From positions 77,598-141,597 of the forward strand of contig DLHG01000009.1 of the NCBI GenBank assembly GCA_002483105.1: a stretch of 64,000 nt of DNA, in the 5' to 3' direction. The position numbers and the translations under genes were made by a program. Numbering within the stretch: position 1 is the stretch's first letter; every line of letters starts with the position of its first letter. This stretch comes from Bacteroidetes bacterium UBA7674. Its GTDB lineage: Bacteria; Bacteroidota; Bacteroidia; Chitinophagales; Chitinophagaceae. Under the pieces are notes generated by a model that searched no databases, was not told the origin of the DNA, and saw nothing but the letters and a program-made list of their open reading frames with translations. Positions 45,159 to 54,054 of this stretch are shown in pieces.

Positions 45159-45287
45159 CTATCCGTTGATAAAATGCTTTAACCATCTGCCGAATTCATA
45201 CCCCGTCCATGCAAGGTAGAGTATAGCCGCAAATACTATCATTGATGTTAGGATCCGGATGGGTTGTGAAGCTGATGGCTTGTTCAT
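45159..45287 (-). CDS. Small single-pass membrane protein, 42 aa
   Basis: A short frame reading MNKPSASQPIRILTSMIVFA then AILYLAWTGYEFGRWLKHF and ending ING. It has a polar, basic N-terminus, one hydrophobic helix at about residues 13-29, and an amphipathic end rich in Trp, Phe and Lys. That layout is typical of real small membrane proteins and unlikely by chance. It stands alone between the GEVED gene and phaB. No strong ribosome-binding site is visible, so confidence is moderate. Confidence 0.5.
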   Translation of the reverse strand: MNKPSASQPIRILTSMIVFAAILYLAWTGYEFGRWLKHFING

Positions 45288-45451
45288 GGATAGCATTTAT
45301 TTGATAAGACGAATAGTAAAAGAGCCTTCCCCAATGGGAAGGACGGCATTTTAAGGGGGATATTCTACGGTGCCGCGCTTGCATCCTATGGGCTTTTAGC
45401 TTATATTCAAATAAATATTCACTTATCGTCTCACTCTTTTAATTTTCTTCA

Positions 45452-46198
45452 ATGGATACCAACAGGAAATATATTGCATTAGTAACCGGTAGCACGGGCG
45501 GTTTAGGTACGGCTATTTGCCAGCGATTGGCAAAAGATGGTTTTCATGTGGTAGCCAATTATCAGAATAAAGAAAAGGCGGACAAATGGCATGCGCGTAT
45601 GAAAGGGGATGGCTACGATTTTGAAATGCACCATGGCGATGTGAGCGATTATGATTCTGTGGGCAAAATGATAGAGCAGATAGAAAAGTCTATAGGCCCG
45701 ATAGATGTTTTAGTGAATAATGCAGGTATTACGCGTGACGGACAGTTTCGTAAGATGACAAAGGAAAACTGGGATGATGTACTTAAGACCAATCTCTACA
45801 GCGTATTTAATTGTACCCGCCATGTGATCAACCAGATGGTTGAAAGAGAGTACGGCCGTATTATCAATATATCTTCTGTTAATGGACAGCGCGGGCAGTT
45901 TGGCCAGGCCAATTACTCAGCAGCTAAGGCAGGTATGCATGGCTTCACTAAAACATTGGCTATGGAAGTGGCTAAGAAAGGTATTACTGTTAATACTATC
46001 TCCCCCGGGTATATTGCTACCGATATGGTAATGGCTGTGCCTGAAGAGATCCGTAACAAGATCGTTGCAGAGATACCTGTAGGTCGCCTGGGAGGTACAG
46101 AGGAGATAGCTCACCTGGTATCGTTCCTTGCATCCCAGGAAACCAGTTTCATTACCGGGGCAAACTATGCCATTAATGGCGGCCAACACGTTTATTAA
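45452..46198 (+). CDS. phaB: Acetoacetyl-CoA reductase
   Basis: A 248-residue short-chain dehydrogenase. The NADP-binding TGSTGGLGTAICQRL lies at residues 12-26, NNAGITRDGQFRKM near 90, and the catalytic Ser-Tyr-Lys as INISSVNGQ and YSAAKAG near 140-160. The pattern of NAGITRD and RGQFGQ.NYSAAKAGMHGFTK fits PhaB, which reduces acetoacetyl-CoA to 3-hydroxybutyryl-CoA for polyhydroxyalkanoate, rather than FabG, to which it is close. No phaA or phaC is in the window. Confidence 0.85.
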   Translation: MDTNRKYIALVTGSTGGLGTAICQRLAKDGFHVVANYQNKEKADKWHARMKGDGYDFEMHHGDVSDYDSVGKMIEQIEKSIGPIDVLVNNAGITRDGQFRKMTKENWDDVLKTNLYSVFNCTRHVINQMVEREYGRIINISSVNGQRGQFGQANYSAAKAGMHGFTKTLAMEVAKKGITVNTISPGYIATDMVMAVPEEIRNKIVAEIPVGRLGGTEEIAHLVSFLASQETSFITGANYAINGGQHVY

Positions 46199-46218
46199 AG
46201 ACTAAAACGATACTAAAT

Positions 46219-46252
46219 AAAAGCGGACAAGCATTTTGCTTGTCCGCTTTGT
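46219..46252. terminator. Bidirectional terminator
   Basis: Stem AAAGCGGACAAGCA / TGCTTGTCCGCTTT with a TTT loop, between phaB and the convergent formyltransferase-like gene. Confidence 0.9.
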
Positions 46253-46274
46253 ATTGGGCAATTAAAAACAAAAA

Positions 46275-47936
46275 CTAAAAATATTTGAAACGATGACGTT
46301 TTACATCTATCAGGATAGCATCGTTACCGAGTATTGATATGTTGTGCATTCCTTCTTTGTATATGGGATCTGGTGATTTTATTTCTTTTAGCTCAACTTC
46401 TTCGTACTTATTTTTTGTCAGCACTTTTACTTCATTCAGGACGATACTCCCACCATAGGTTTTAGTAAAGTTCTGCGCAGGGCGTATAAGCCTTCCTTGT
46501 TCGTCTAAGAAGATATTTCCGGCAGGCCTGGCGGAACGCGCTGATATTTTTACGGGATTCCCAATGTGTTCTGTATAAGGCCCCTCCAAATGGTCGGCAT
46601 AGGCAATGTGTAAATGCAGATCTGCATCGAATCCATTTCCATGTTTAGTGTAGAACAGCCAGAATTTTCCGTCATGCTCTAATAGTGTCGTATCAGCATA
46701 TTCCGCCCCTTTCATTAAAATGGAAGTACGTGTCCATTTTTTTGGAAAATTTATAGCTTCGAAGAGCTCGATATTCCCGTTTGCACCTGACTCCGGTATG
46801 ATATAGTACTTATCATTGATCTTGTTGATTATTGGATAAGATAGATGCACATCAGGAAAGCCTTCAGGATAAAACTCTTCCAGGATGTTACCCGCATCGT
46901 CCAGCATAAACCCTTTTATTACACCGCTGCCGTTTGTTGAATAATCAAGTTCTTCAATAAAAACAGCATAGCCATGCTCATGTTTTATACCAAAACAATC
47001 AGCGTTAAACGATTTTTTATTTTTTAAGGGCAGCACTACTCCGGGATTCGTTTTAGGGTCTTTTAGAAAGTCATTGATATTGGTCTTTAAAAAGATCACG
47101 TTCCACTGCTGCCATATGAATATCCTGTCCCAAATTTTTTTAACAATGTTGGAAAGTATGATGCCTGACCATTTTAAAAATGTGGTATTGCCGGGGTGTT
47201 TGTAAATAGGTGCTGTAGTGGTCGTTGGCTCATCATTTAAATAGCCGGCATTACCAGCCATAATATCTTTGCACACCCAGGCCGGCCATTTGGAAGATTC
47301 AAAATACGCCTGATCGATATTTTTAGAGTAGGAATATGATTTCGTTCTTAAAATTCCCTTTTTCAAGACAATGCCTCCATCAAGCTTATTGGTGATCCGC
47401 TGGAGAATAGCCCCTGTTTCGGGGTCTTTCTTATAAATTTCCCAAAAGCCAGATGGCCCTCCGCGGTAAACCATTTCATCATCATGATGAAAAGACCAAA
47501 TACCATACCGTGGTACATTAAGGATCTCTCCACGAATAATATTAAATCCAAAACGTAAAATAAAATCAAGGTTGTACCCTTTGATCGTATCCAGATCGGA
47601 GGCCTTAAAATATTGTGAGAATTTCCCTTTCTTCTCAACGACGCAGCTTATTTTAGGTGTGGTATCATACCATTCAGGGTAAGGGAGTATCTTACAGGAA
47701 GCAGGCTTATATAGAGTGCGCGTGTATGTTTGAAATAGTGCTTTATTAAGGCCTACTGACTTCACCTTTTTCAGCATTGACCTTTGAGGGTAGTTCTGCG
47801 GATCATCAACTATTATTAATGATAGCTCCACCATGCCGGTAGCTAATAAATGGTCTATGCATTCTTTTTCCCACCGCGGTATCCCGCTTTCCATACACAT
47901 TATGCCCAGCCTGAGTTTTGTCTTTTTTTGATCCAT
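46275..47936 (-). CDS. Formyltransferase-like plus GINT1-type propeller protein
   Basis: A 553-residue cytoplasmic protein. Residues about 1-220 resemble formyltransferase-like folds (LDFILRFGFNIIRGEILNV, then GIWSFHHDDEMVYRGGPSGF and ILQRITNKLDGGIVL). Residues about 290-520 form a five-bladed GH43-like propeller matching the N-terminal domain of glucosamine inositolphosphorylceramide transferases (YYIIPESGANGNIELFEA, FWLFYTKHGNGFDADLHLHIAY, SARPAGNIFLDEQGRLIRPAQ). No glycosyltransferase domain follows. It is likely to act on a sugar or lipid precursor, but the reaction is unknown. The gene stands alone. Confidence 0.75.
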   Translation of the reverse strand: MDQKKTKLRLGIMCMESGIPRWEKECIDHLLATGMVELSLIIVDDPQNYPQRSMLKKVKSVGLNKALFQTYTRTLYKPASCKILPYPEWYDTTPKISCVVEKKGKFSQYFKASDLDTIKGYNLDFILRFGFNIIRGEILNVPRYGIWSFHHDDEMVYRGGPSGFWEIYKKDPETGAILQRITNKLDGGIVLKKGILRTKSYSYSKNIDQAYFESSKWPAWVCKDIMAGNAGYLNDEPTTTTAPIYKHPGNTTFLKWSGIILSNIVKKIWDRIFIWQQWNVIFLKTNINDFLKDPKTNPGVVLPLKNKKSFNADCFGIKHEHGYAVFIEELDYSTNGSGVIKGFMLDDAGNILEEFYPEGFPDVHLSYPIINKINDKYYIIPESGANGNIELFEAINFPKKWTRTSILMKGAEYADTTLLEHDGKFWLFYTKHGNGFDADLHLHIAYADHLEGPYTEHIGNPVKISARSARPAGNIFLDEQGRLIRPAQNFTKTYGGSIVLNEVKVLTKNKYEEVELKEIKSPDPIYKEGMHNISILGNDAILIDVKRHRFKYF

Positions 47937-48120
47937 GTATTTACAAATGTCGGATTACAGATGTTATAACATCTCCAGTATAGCAAAAGTATGTATCACT
48001 TTTAGATGTTTTTTGTGGTTAACTTTTCAATAACTATTACTCTGGCTTTTCTGTGCTTGCTCTCATTGGGAAAGGCCTAGGAACACTTTTCGTCCTTGCT
48101 CCTGATCTGTCTCAAACAAG

Positions 48121-48156
48121 AATGCCTTGCATATCGATTGATATACAAGGCATTTT
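48121..48156. terminator. Strong hairpin, orphan terminator
   Basis: AATGCCTTG-C-ATATC / GATAT-A-CAAGGCATT around GATT, followed by TTTTT on the plus strand. No intact gene lies immediately upstream on either strand, so it probably belongs to a lost gene or to the tRNA-like remnant. Confidence 0.7.
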
Positions 48157-48526
48157 TACTTTAATGTGGTCCCATCAGGGGCGAGGTATTGAACAGAGAT
48201 GAACATATTTGGTCTCAGATAAACTATTGAAAGTAGTTGAGCTGACTGCCATTTCCTGCTCGATGTCCATTATTGAATGAGAAGCAATAAGCCAATCTGT
48301 TAAACCAGAGAAATTGTAACAGATAGTTATTTGAGCCAAATTCAATCAATAAAGCCAAGCTCCATTGCCGCCATATTCTTTTTACTGACGGCTTCCTCCA
48401 TATGATAAAACTACGCGACAGAGGAAGCACATTATCTGATAATTATCAGTTGCAATTGTGATGGTCGTCATGCTTCATGGGAATACTTCAAGTTATGTTT
48501 GTAAAGACAAGTTCACGAGATAATTT

Positions 48527-48539
48527 ATAAACAGTTTAT
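48527..48539. promoter_or_regulatory. Palindrome just upstream of ppsA
   Basis: ATAAACAGTTTAT is a perfect 13-bp palindrome 3 bp before the ppsA start. A -7-like TATGTTTG lies at 48494-48501, so the palindrome would sit in the leader and could be an operator. No matching -33 box was found. Confidence 0.35.
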
Positions 48540-48542
48540 TAA

Positions 48543-50921
48543 ATGTCGTTATACACAATTCCATTTAGAAAAATATCTATGCAGGACTTGCCAGTAGCAG
48601 GCGGGAAAAATGCTTCACTAGGCGAGATGATTAGTGTCTTATCTGGTAAAGGCATTAGTATACCCGATGGCTTTTCGATTAATTCCGGTGCTTACAAATC
48701 GTTCCTTGCACATAATCATTTAAAAGGTAAATTAACAGATGTACTTGCCCGCCTTGACGTAGGAAATTTGTCCAATTTACATGAAGTTGGCCTCGCATGT
48801 CGCGATCTCATAACGAATGCTAAAATTCCTGCAGATTTGGAAGCTGAGATATTAGCTGAATATCAACGGTTATCTGAATATACGGATATATCTGTTGCAG
48901 TTCGTAGCAGTGCAACAGCAGAGGATTTGCCCACCGCCAGTTTTGCCGGTCAGCACGATTCATTTCTAAATGTACATAAACACGATCTGATCACCGCCGT
49001 TCACAAATGCTACATCTCTCTCTTTAATGACAGAGCTATCAAGTATCGGGTAGATAATGGTTTTGATCATCTTGCAGTGTATCTAGCAGTCGGTGTGCAG
49101 CATATGGTACGTTCTGATAAAGGAGCTGCCGGGGTTGCATTTACTCTGGAACCCGAGAGCGGGAACAATAATATTATATACATAACCGGCGCATGGGGAT
49201 TAGGTGAGGCGGTAGTACAAGGGGCGGTGAATCCTGATGAATATTACTTCTTCAAGCATTCAATTGCCAATGGTAAAAAAAGCCTGCTCTCAAAAAAGCT
49301 TGGTGCCAAGACGAACATGATGGTATTTAATGATGTCGGGGGGCTGTCCTACGTAAAAATGACAGAGACACCTTCATCCCTTCAGGAACAATTCACACTC
49401 ACAAATAGTGAAGCATTGCAATTGGCAAAATGGTGTTATGAGATAGAACAGCATTATAAAATGCCAATGGATATAGAGTGGGCTAAAGATGGCGGATCAG
49501 GTAACTTATATATCCTGCAGGCACGGCCGGAAACCATCCACCACAAACAGCAGGAACTCACCTTAAAGGAGTATAAAATACATCCTTTGGCAGAACCTCT
49601 TTGCTCCGGCAAAGCTGTTGGTAAGTCTGTCGTATCAGGAAGGGCTTGCATTATTCAGTCTTTGGCTGATGCTGGTAAGGTACTGGAGGGTGATATTATC
49701 ATTGCCGATATCACTAACCCTGATTGGAACGCGCTCATGAAAAAGGCTGTAAGCATTGTAACCAATAAAGGTGGAAGAACAAGCCATGCTTCTATTGTGG
49801 CGAGGGAGTTGGGCATACCGGCTGTCGTGGGAACAATAGATGCTACCAAAACGATAAAGGACGGGCAATTGATCACTGTGTCATGCGCTGATGGCGATAT
49901 GGGGCAGGTATATGAAGGTCAGATGAACTTTGAAGTAAAGGAATGGACTCTTTTCGAACTCCCCCGAACGCAGACAAAACCAATGTTCATTCTCTCAGAT
50001 CCTGATAAGGCCCTGGCTCTGTCAGCTTATCCTAATGAGGGTGTTGGGCTCATGCGTATGGAGTTTGTCATTAATGATCGTATACAGGTGCATCCGATGG
50101 CGTTGGTAAAGTTTGATGAATTGCCGGCCGGTGTTGATAAGGATAAAATCCTGGAATTGTGCAAAGGATATAATGATAAGACGTTGTTCTTCATAGACAG
50201 GCTTTCAGAATCGATAGCAATGGTTGCGGCTGCCTTTTACCCTAAAGATGTAATTGTCCGAATGAGTGACTTCAAAACCAATGAATATGCCAGGTTGTTA
50301 GGTGGTGAACAGTTTGAACCACACGAAGAAAATCCCATGTTGGGTTTTCGTGGTGCTAGTCGCTATTATAATTCGCGTTACAAGGAAGCCTTTGGTCTTG
50401 AATGTAGGGCGATAGAAAGAGTAAGAAATGAGATGGGTTTGACCAACGTAAAGGTAATGATACCTTTTTGCCGTACTATAGAGGAGGGTAGAAAAGTGCT
50501 CGATACAATGAAGGAATATGGTCTTGCACGTGGACAGGACGAGTTAGAGGTGTATGTAATGGCCGAGATCCCGAGTAATGTACTATTAGCTGATCACTTT
50601 GCTGAAATATTCGATGGTTTTTCGATCGGCTCTAATGATCTTACCCAGTTAACCTTGGGGCTTGATCGGGACTCGGAGATAGTTAGTGATCTGTTTGATG
50701 AGAATAACGAAGCTGTTAAGATCATGCTGGCCCAGATGATAACCACAGCTAAAAGATGTGGGCGTAAAATCGGCTTATGCGGCCAGGCGCCCAGCGATTT
50801 TCCTGAATTCTCAAATTTTCTTGTAGATCAGGGGATTGATTCTATTTCATTCAACCCAGATGCTATAATACGCGGAATAAAAAATATTGTGCAAGCTGAA
50901 AAGAGGGCGAAGCGGGAGTAA
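48543..50921 (+). CDS. ppsA: Phosphoenolpyruvate synthase
   Basis: A 792-residue cytoplasmic enzyme turning pyruvate, ATP and water into PEP, AMP and phosphate for gluconeogenesis. The N-terminal ATP-grasp part runs to about 330 (GGKNASLGEM; VRSSATAEDLPTASFAGQ; GLGEAVVQGAVNPDEYY). The swivelling domain carries the phosphorylated His415 in GGRTSHASIVARELGIPAVVG. The C-terminal TIM barrel has NPMLGFRGASRY and the cysteine of GLCGQAPSDFPEF. All catalytic motifs are present and length is normal. Confidence 0.97.
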   Translation: MSLYTIPFRKISMQDLPVAGGKNASLGEMISVLSGKGISIPDGFSINSGAYKSFLAHNHLKGKLTDVLARLDVGNLSNLHEVGLACRDLITNAKIPADLEAEILAEYQRLSEYTDISVAVRSSATAEDLPTASFAGQHDSFLNVHKHDLITAVHKCYISLFNDRAIKYRVDNGFDHLAVYLAVGVQHMVRSDKGAAGVAFTLEPESGNNNIIYITGAWGLGEAVVQGAVNPDEYYFFKHSIANGKKSLLSKKLGAKTNMMVFNDVGGLSYVKMTETPSSLQEQFTLTNSEALQLAKWCYEIEQHYKMPMDIEWAKDGGSGNLYILQARPETIHHKQQELTLKEYKIHPLAEPLCSGKAVGKSVVSGRACIIQSLADAGKVLEGDIIIADITNPDWNALMKKAVSIVTNKGGRTSHASIVARELGIPAVVGTIDATKTIKDGQLITVSCADGDMGQVYEGQMNFEVKEWTLFELPRTQTKPMFILSDPDKALALSAYPNEGVGLMRMEFVINDRIQVHPMALVKFDELPAGVDKDKILELCKGYNDKTLFFIDRLSESIAMVAAAFYPKDVIVRMSDFKTNEYARLLGGEQFEPHEENPMLGFRGASRYYNSRYKEAFGLECRAIERVRNEMGLTNVKVMIPFCRTIEEGRKVLDTMKEYGLARGQDELEVYVMAEIPSNVLLADHFAEIFDGFSIGSNDLTQLTLGLDRDSEIVSDLFDENNEAVKIMLAQMITTAKRCGRKIGLCGQAPSDFPEFSNFLVDQGIDSISFNPDAIIRGIKNIVQAEKRAKRE

Positions 50922-50924
50922 GCG

Positions 50925-51710
50925 TCAAGTTTTTTTGCTATTTATTTTTTCAGTTAGTTTATAATAGAATTTCCGTGGTATTACATGAAGGGTATTTTTT
51001 ACAGATTTATTTAAGAACCCCGGTACAGAGATGATGTTCCCTTTTTCAAGGTCGCGGAAGGAATGCTCAATAACATCATCAGCTTCCATCCATAAATCTA
51101 TACAGGGTACATTAATATCACTTTCTTTGTTGCTGTGAAAGGGTGTATGTGTGAGGCCCGGGCATAAGCATTGCATTTTTATTCCATACTGGTGCACTTC
51201 CATGTGTAAAGATTCCATGAAGGAATTGAGAAATGCCTTCGTGGAAGAGTATATGCTGCTTCCTGCCGCAGGAAGGAAGGCAGCTAATGAGGATACCGTG
51301 ATTATTGCACCATCTTTTCTTTGTATCATCTTAGGCAGAACTGTGTGAACAAACTGTACCGTTGATGAAATATGTACGTTGATCATCCGTAATGCATCAT
51401 CAATGGCTTCATCACAAAAGTTCTTATTTTCTGAATAACCTGCACAATTGACCAGGTAGTCAATACGTTCAAGCTCTCTGACTTTTTTTAATGCATTGTC
51501 AAGATTGTTCTTATCTGCCAGGTCACAAGTGATAGTGTTGATCTTAACAGGGTACTCTTTCGCTAATTTAGTTGCTTGCGCATCAAGCAAATGCTGCTCT
51601 TTGCACAAGAGCAGAAGGTCATATCCCTGAGCTGCCAGATGTATTGCAAACGAAGAACCTAAGCCTCCGGTAGCCCCTGTAATTATTGCAGTTTTATTTG
51701 CTGTTCCCAT
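50925..51710 (-). CDS. Short-chain dehydrogenase/reductase
   Basis: A 261-residue SDR. The dinucleotide site GATGGLGSSFAIHL lies at residues 12-25, NCAGYSENKNF near 88, and the catalytic serine and YSSTKAF (Tyr-x-x-x-Lys) near 140-160. The C-terminal GLTHTPFHSN and VPGFLNKSVKNTLHVIPR resemble the DltE/YqjQ-like SDR group, which acts on lipid or sterol-like substrates. Convergent with ppsA, 3 bp apart. Substrate unknown. Confidence 0.85.
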   Translation of the reverse strand: MGTANKTAIITGATGGLGSSFAIHLAAQGYDLLLLCKEQHLLDAQATKLAKEYPVKINTITCDLADKNNLDNALKKVRELERIDYLVNCAGYSENKNFCDEAIDDALRMINVHISSTVQFVHTVLPKMIQRKDGAIITVSSLAAFLPAAGSSIYSSTKAFLNSFMESLHMEVHQYGIKMQCLCPGLTHTPFHSNKESDINVPCIDLWMEADDVIEHSFRDLEKGNIISVPGFLNKSVKNTLHVIPRKFYYKLTEKINSKKT

Positions 51711-51869
51711 AAAATAGTTATTTTAATAAAGCCATATTAACCGGAAGTAAATGTTTGTGCCCCATTTGTTAGGATCATTCTCTATCTCAGTATATGACTT
51801 GTACTCTTTCATACAAGCCCTTTTTCTTCAATATTTTTGCATCGGAGGTTGGACATAGGTGTTTTATGG

Positions 51870-52592
51870 TTAGACGACTACATTAAATATGTGACCAACC
51901 ACGGCTGTAATTACCATTGCTATTGTTCCCCATAAAGTAATACGTAGTATTGCTTTGCCTATGGCTGAACCACCTGTTTTTGCTGCTATTCCTCCCAGCA
52001 ATATCAGGAAAGTAATAGTTAAGCCATATTGATAATAAACGATATTTTTAAGTGGCATAAATACTGAGATCATTAGCGGAAGCATCCCGCCACAAGTAAA
52101 GGAGGCACCTGAAGCTAATGCTGCCTGCAAAGGCCTGGCCCGGCTGATCTCATTTAATCCGAGTTCATCTCTCACATGTGCTTCTAAAGCATTATGCTCT
52201 GTTAGCTCTTGTGCAACTTTAAGAGCAGTATCTTTCTTTAAGCCCCTTTGCTCATAGATAGTAGCTAAATACTGCAGTTCTTTTTCCGGGTTATCTCTTA
52301 GTTCTTTTTCTTCACGGCTTATATCCGCCTTTTCTATATCGGTTTGAGAACTAACAGATACATACTCACCCGCTGCCATTGATAATGCACCCGCCACTAA
52401 CCCTGCTAATGAGGCAAGGATGATAGGCTCTCTGGCATCACTTGCAGCAGCAACGCCTATTGCAATACTTGCAGTGGATAGTATCCCATCGTTCGCTCCC
52501 AGTACGGCAGCCCTCAGCCAATTGCTTTTATGAATGTAATGGGGCGATAGATATGCCTTTAATGGATTAATGTGTTTTGCTTCAATGTGCAT
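51870..52592 (-). CDS. VIT1/CCC1-family transporter
   Basis: A 240-residue membrane protein of the vacuolar iron transporter family (Fe2+/Mn2+ exporters). The signature WLRAAVLGANDGILSTASI lies near residue 28, followed by MAAGEYVSVSSQTDIEKADI and three C-terminal helices. The cytoplasmic metal-binding helix segment ELRDNPEKELQYLATIYEQRG is present. The start at 52592 is preferred; an in-frame start 36 bp upstream adds a hydrophilic stretch. It probably exports excess iron or manganese. Confidence 0.92.
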   Translation of the reverse strand: MHIEAKHINPLKAYLSPHYIHKSNWLRAAVLGANDGILSTASIAIGVAAASDAREPIILASLAGLVAGALSMAAGEYVSVSSQTDIEKADISREEKELRDNPEKELQYLATIYEQRGLKKDTALKVAQELTEHNALEAHVRDELGLNEISRARPLQAALASGASFTCGGMLPLMISVFMPLKNIVYYQYGLTITFLILLGGIAAKTGGSAIGKAILRITLWGTIAMVITAVVGHIFNVVV

Positions 52593-52784
52593 AATATGTG
52601 AGCTGTAATTTATTTGTAGTCGTATCAAATGTAAAACGGCGAAACGCCAGTAAAGCTGATCAGGATTAGTTCATCAGATGTTTAATGTCATTACCTTAAA
52701 TAACTACCGTCATTAGAGAGGTGCGGATGGTAAGTTAGGTTTGCTTCCCGAATCCTTACTAAGGGAATAAACAAACGAGCTAGT

Positions 52785-53879
52785 ATGAAACATACACTAA
52801 CACATTCGCTGGGTATACTGCTTTTAAGTATCAGCCTGCAAGCTTTTGTTTTGATCAATAAGGTATCTGCACAGGATGAAGCCAGCGTAAGCCTTCAGGT
52901 TTTTTATGATAATCTTTCACCTTACGGTCAATGGATGTCAGACAGGCAATATGGTTATGTCTGGGTTCCTGACGTAGGAGCTGATTTCCGGCCATACGCT
53001 ACTAATGGATACTGGGTAATGACTGCATTTGGCAACACCTGGGTTTCGACATACCCTTGGGGATGGGCCCCATTTCATTATGGTCGCTGGATTTATGATG
53101 CTTATTATGGTTGGATATGGATCCCGGGTTATGAATGGGGGCCGGCCTGGGTTTGCTGGAGACACGGCGGCGGGTATTATGGATGGGCACCATTAGGGCC
53201 ATGGTTCGCGGTAGCTATAACTTTTGGTGATTATAACTGTCCCTCTGATTGGTGGATTTTCATTCCGCACCACCAGCTCTATCACCGTCATCCAAATTAT
53301 CGACGTAATAATACCACTTTTATCAATAACACTACTGTCATTGTCAATACGCATGTTCATAACCATGTAACGCATGTAACCGGACCCAAGGTAGAGGAAG
53401 TACATTCTATAACGGGAAACAATGTGCAGTTATACAGTGTTATTGATGCACAGAACCCCGGTGCCGTAAGCGTTAACGGGAATAGCGTCCATATGTTTCG
53501 TCCTGCCATCAACCGGGGAGAAGCTGAGCATATTTCTGTAAGACCTTCAAGTGTCATAAAAGCTCCGAGAGAAATAGGAAAACCACAATCCGTCCGCTCA
53601 ACAGGAAAGGAACATCTCGGATTCAGAAATGAAAGACAGCCAGCAAAACAATCGCAACCTATTCTCGAACAAAGATCAACCATACCCAACCGGAACCCAG
53701 TGATGTCTCGCCCTTCACATCAAACCAAGCCTGTTGCAAGGCCTAATGCAAGGCCAGCTAAACAGGGAGAAAATAAACCGGCAATACAACCTAAACCTAG
53801 TCCTGTTCAGCAAAGGCCGGTTCGAAAGGCCGGTTCGGAGACAACTCCCCAACAACAAAAGCCGCGAACTGGTAAATGA
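52785..53879 (+). CDS. DUF6600-type Trp/Tyr-rich exported protein
   Basis: A 364-residue exported protein with a signal peptide ending near VSAQ. Residues about 35-170 are dense in Trp, Tyr and Gly (LSPYGQWMSDRQYGYVWVPDV, WGWAPFHYGRWIYDAYYGWIWI), the DUF6600 pattern of repeated YG.W short strands. The rest is low-complexity, basic and Gln/Pro-rich (QQRPVRKAGSETTPQQQK), likely disordered. No catalytic residues recognised. A possible -7 box TAGGTTTG lies at 52736-52743. Confidence 0.85.
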   Translation: MKHTLTHSLGILLLSISLQAFVLINKVSAQDEASVSLQVFYDNLSPYGQWMSDRQYGYVWVPDVGADFRPYATNGYWVMTAFGNTWVSTYPWGWAPFHYGRWIYDAYYGWIWIPGYEWGPAWVCWRHGGGYYGWAPLGPWFAVAITFGDYNCPSDWWIFIPHHQLYHRHPNYRRNNTTFINNTTVIVNTHVHNHVTHVTGPKVEEVHSITGNNVQLYSVIDAQNPGAVSVNGNSVHMFRPAINRGEAEHISVRPSSVIKAPREIGKPQSVRSTGKEHLGFRNERQPAKQSQPILEQRSTIPNRNPVMSRPSHQTKPVARPNARPAKQGENKPAIQPKPSPVQQRPVRKAGSETTPQQQKPRTGK

Positions 53880-54004
53880 ATATTGATTAAAGTAATGTAG
53901 GGAATTGTCCAATACGTTTTCAGGTCATAATTTTTAATAAAACATCTTTTTATGTAAAGATCACTTGCCTCTTACATTCGTAGTTCTATCGTGTAATACG
54001 AATA

Positions 54005-54027
54005 TGTTTAGCATGTTCTAAACAAAA
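54005..54027. promoter_or_regulatory. Putative CarH-like operator upstream of crtZ
   Basis: TGTTTAG (54005-54011) and CTAAACA (54018-54024) form a perfect inverted repeat with a 6-bp spacer; with the following AAAG the minus strand reads CTTTTGTTTAG. It lies 28 bp before the crtZ start. A further inverted pair ATTCGTA / TACGAAT is at 53976-54003. Confidence 0.6.
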
Positions 54028-54054
54028 GTAGACTTCGATCTGTTATAGTACTAA

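Larger units (their letters stand above)
47937..48542. other. Non-coding region with a terminator and possible tRNA 3'-end scar
   Basis: 606 bp without a credible gene. It contains a strong hairpin at 48121-48156 and, on the minus strand next to it, GTTCAATACC...GGGACCAC (48166-48194), which resembles a worn tRNA 3' end but does not fold as a T arm. The remaining sequence shows no long frame with coding character. Confidence 0.5.

Noticed and set aside
45196..45384. 62-residue minus-strand frame before phaB
   Set aside because: Overlaps the more convincing 42-residue membrane protein in another frame and has no protein-like features.
52676..52690. Sixth copy of the MerR operator upstream of the DUF6600 gene
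   Set aside because: ATGTTTAATG resembles part of the 20707 site, but it lacks the TTTTG extension and a clear inverted partner.
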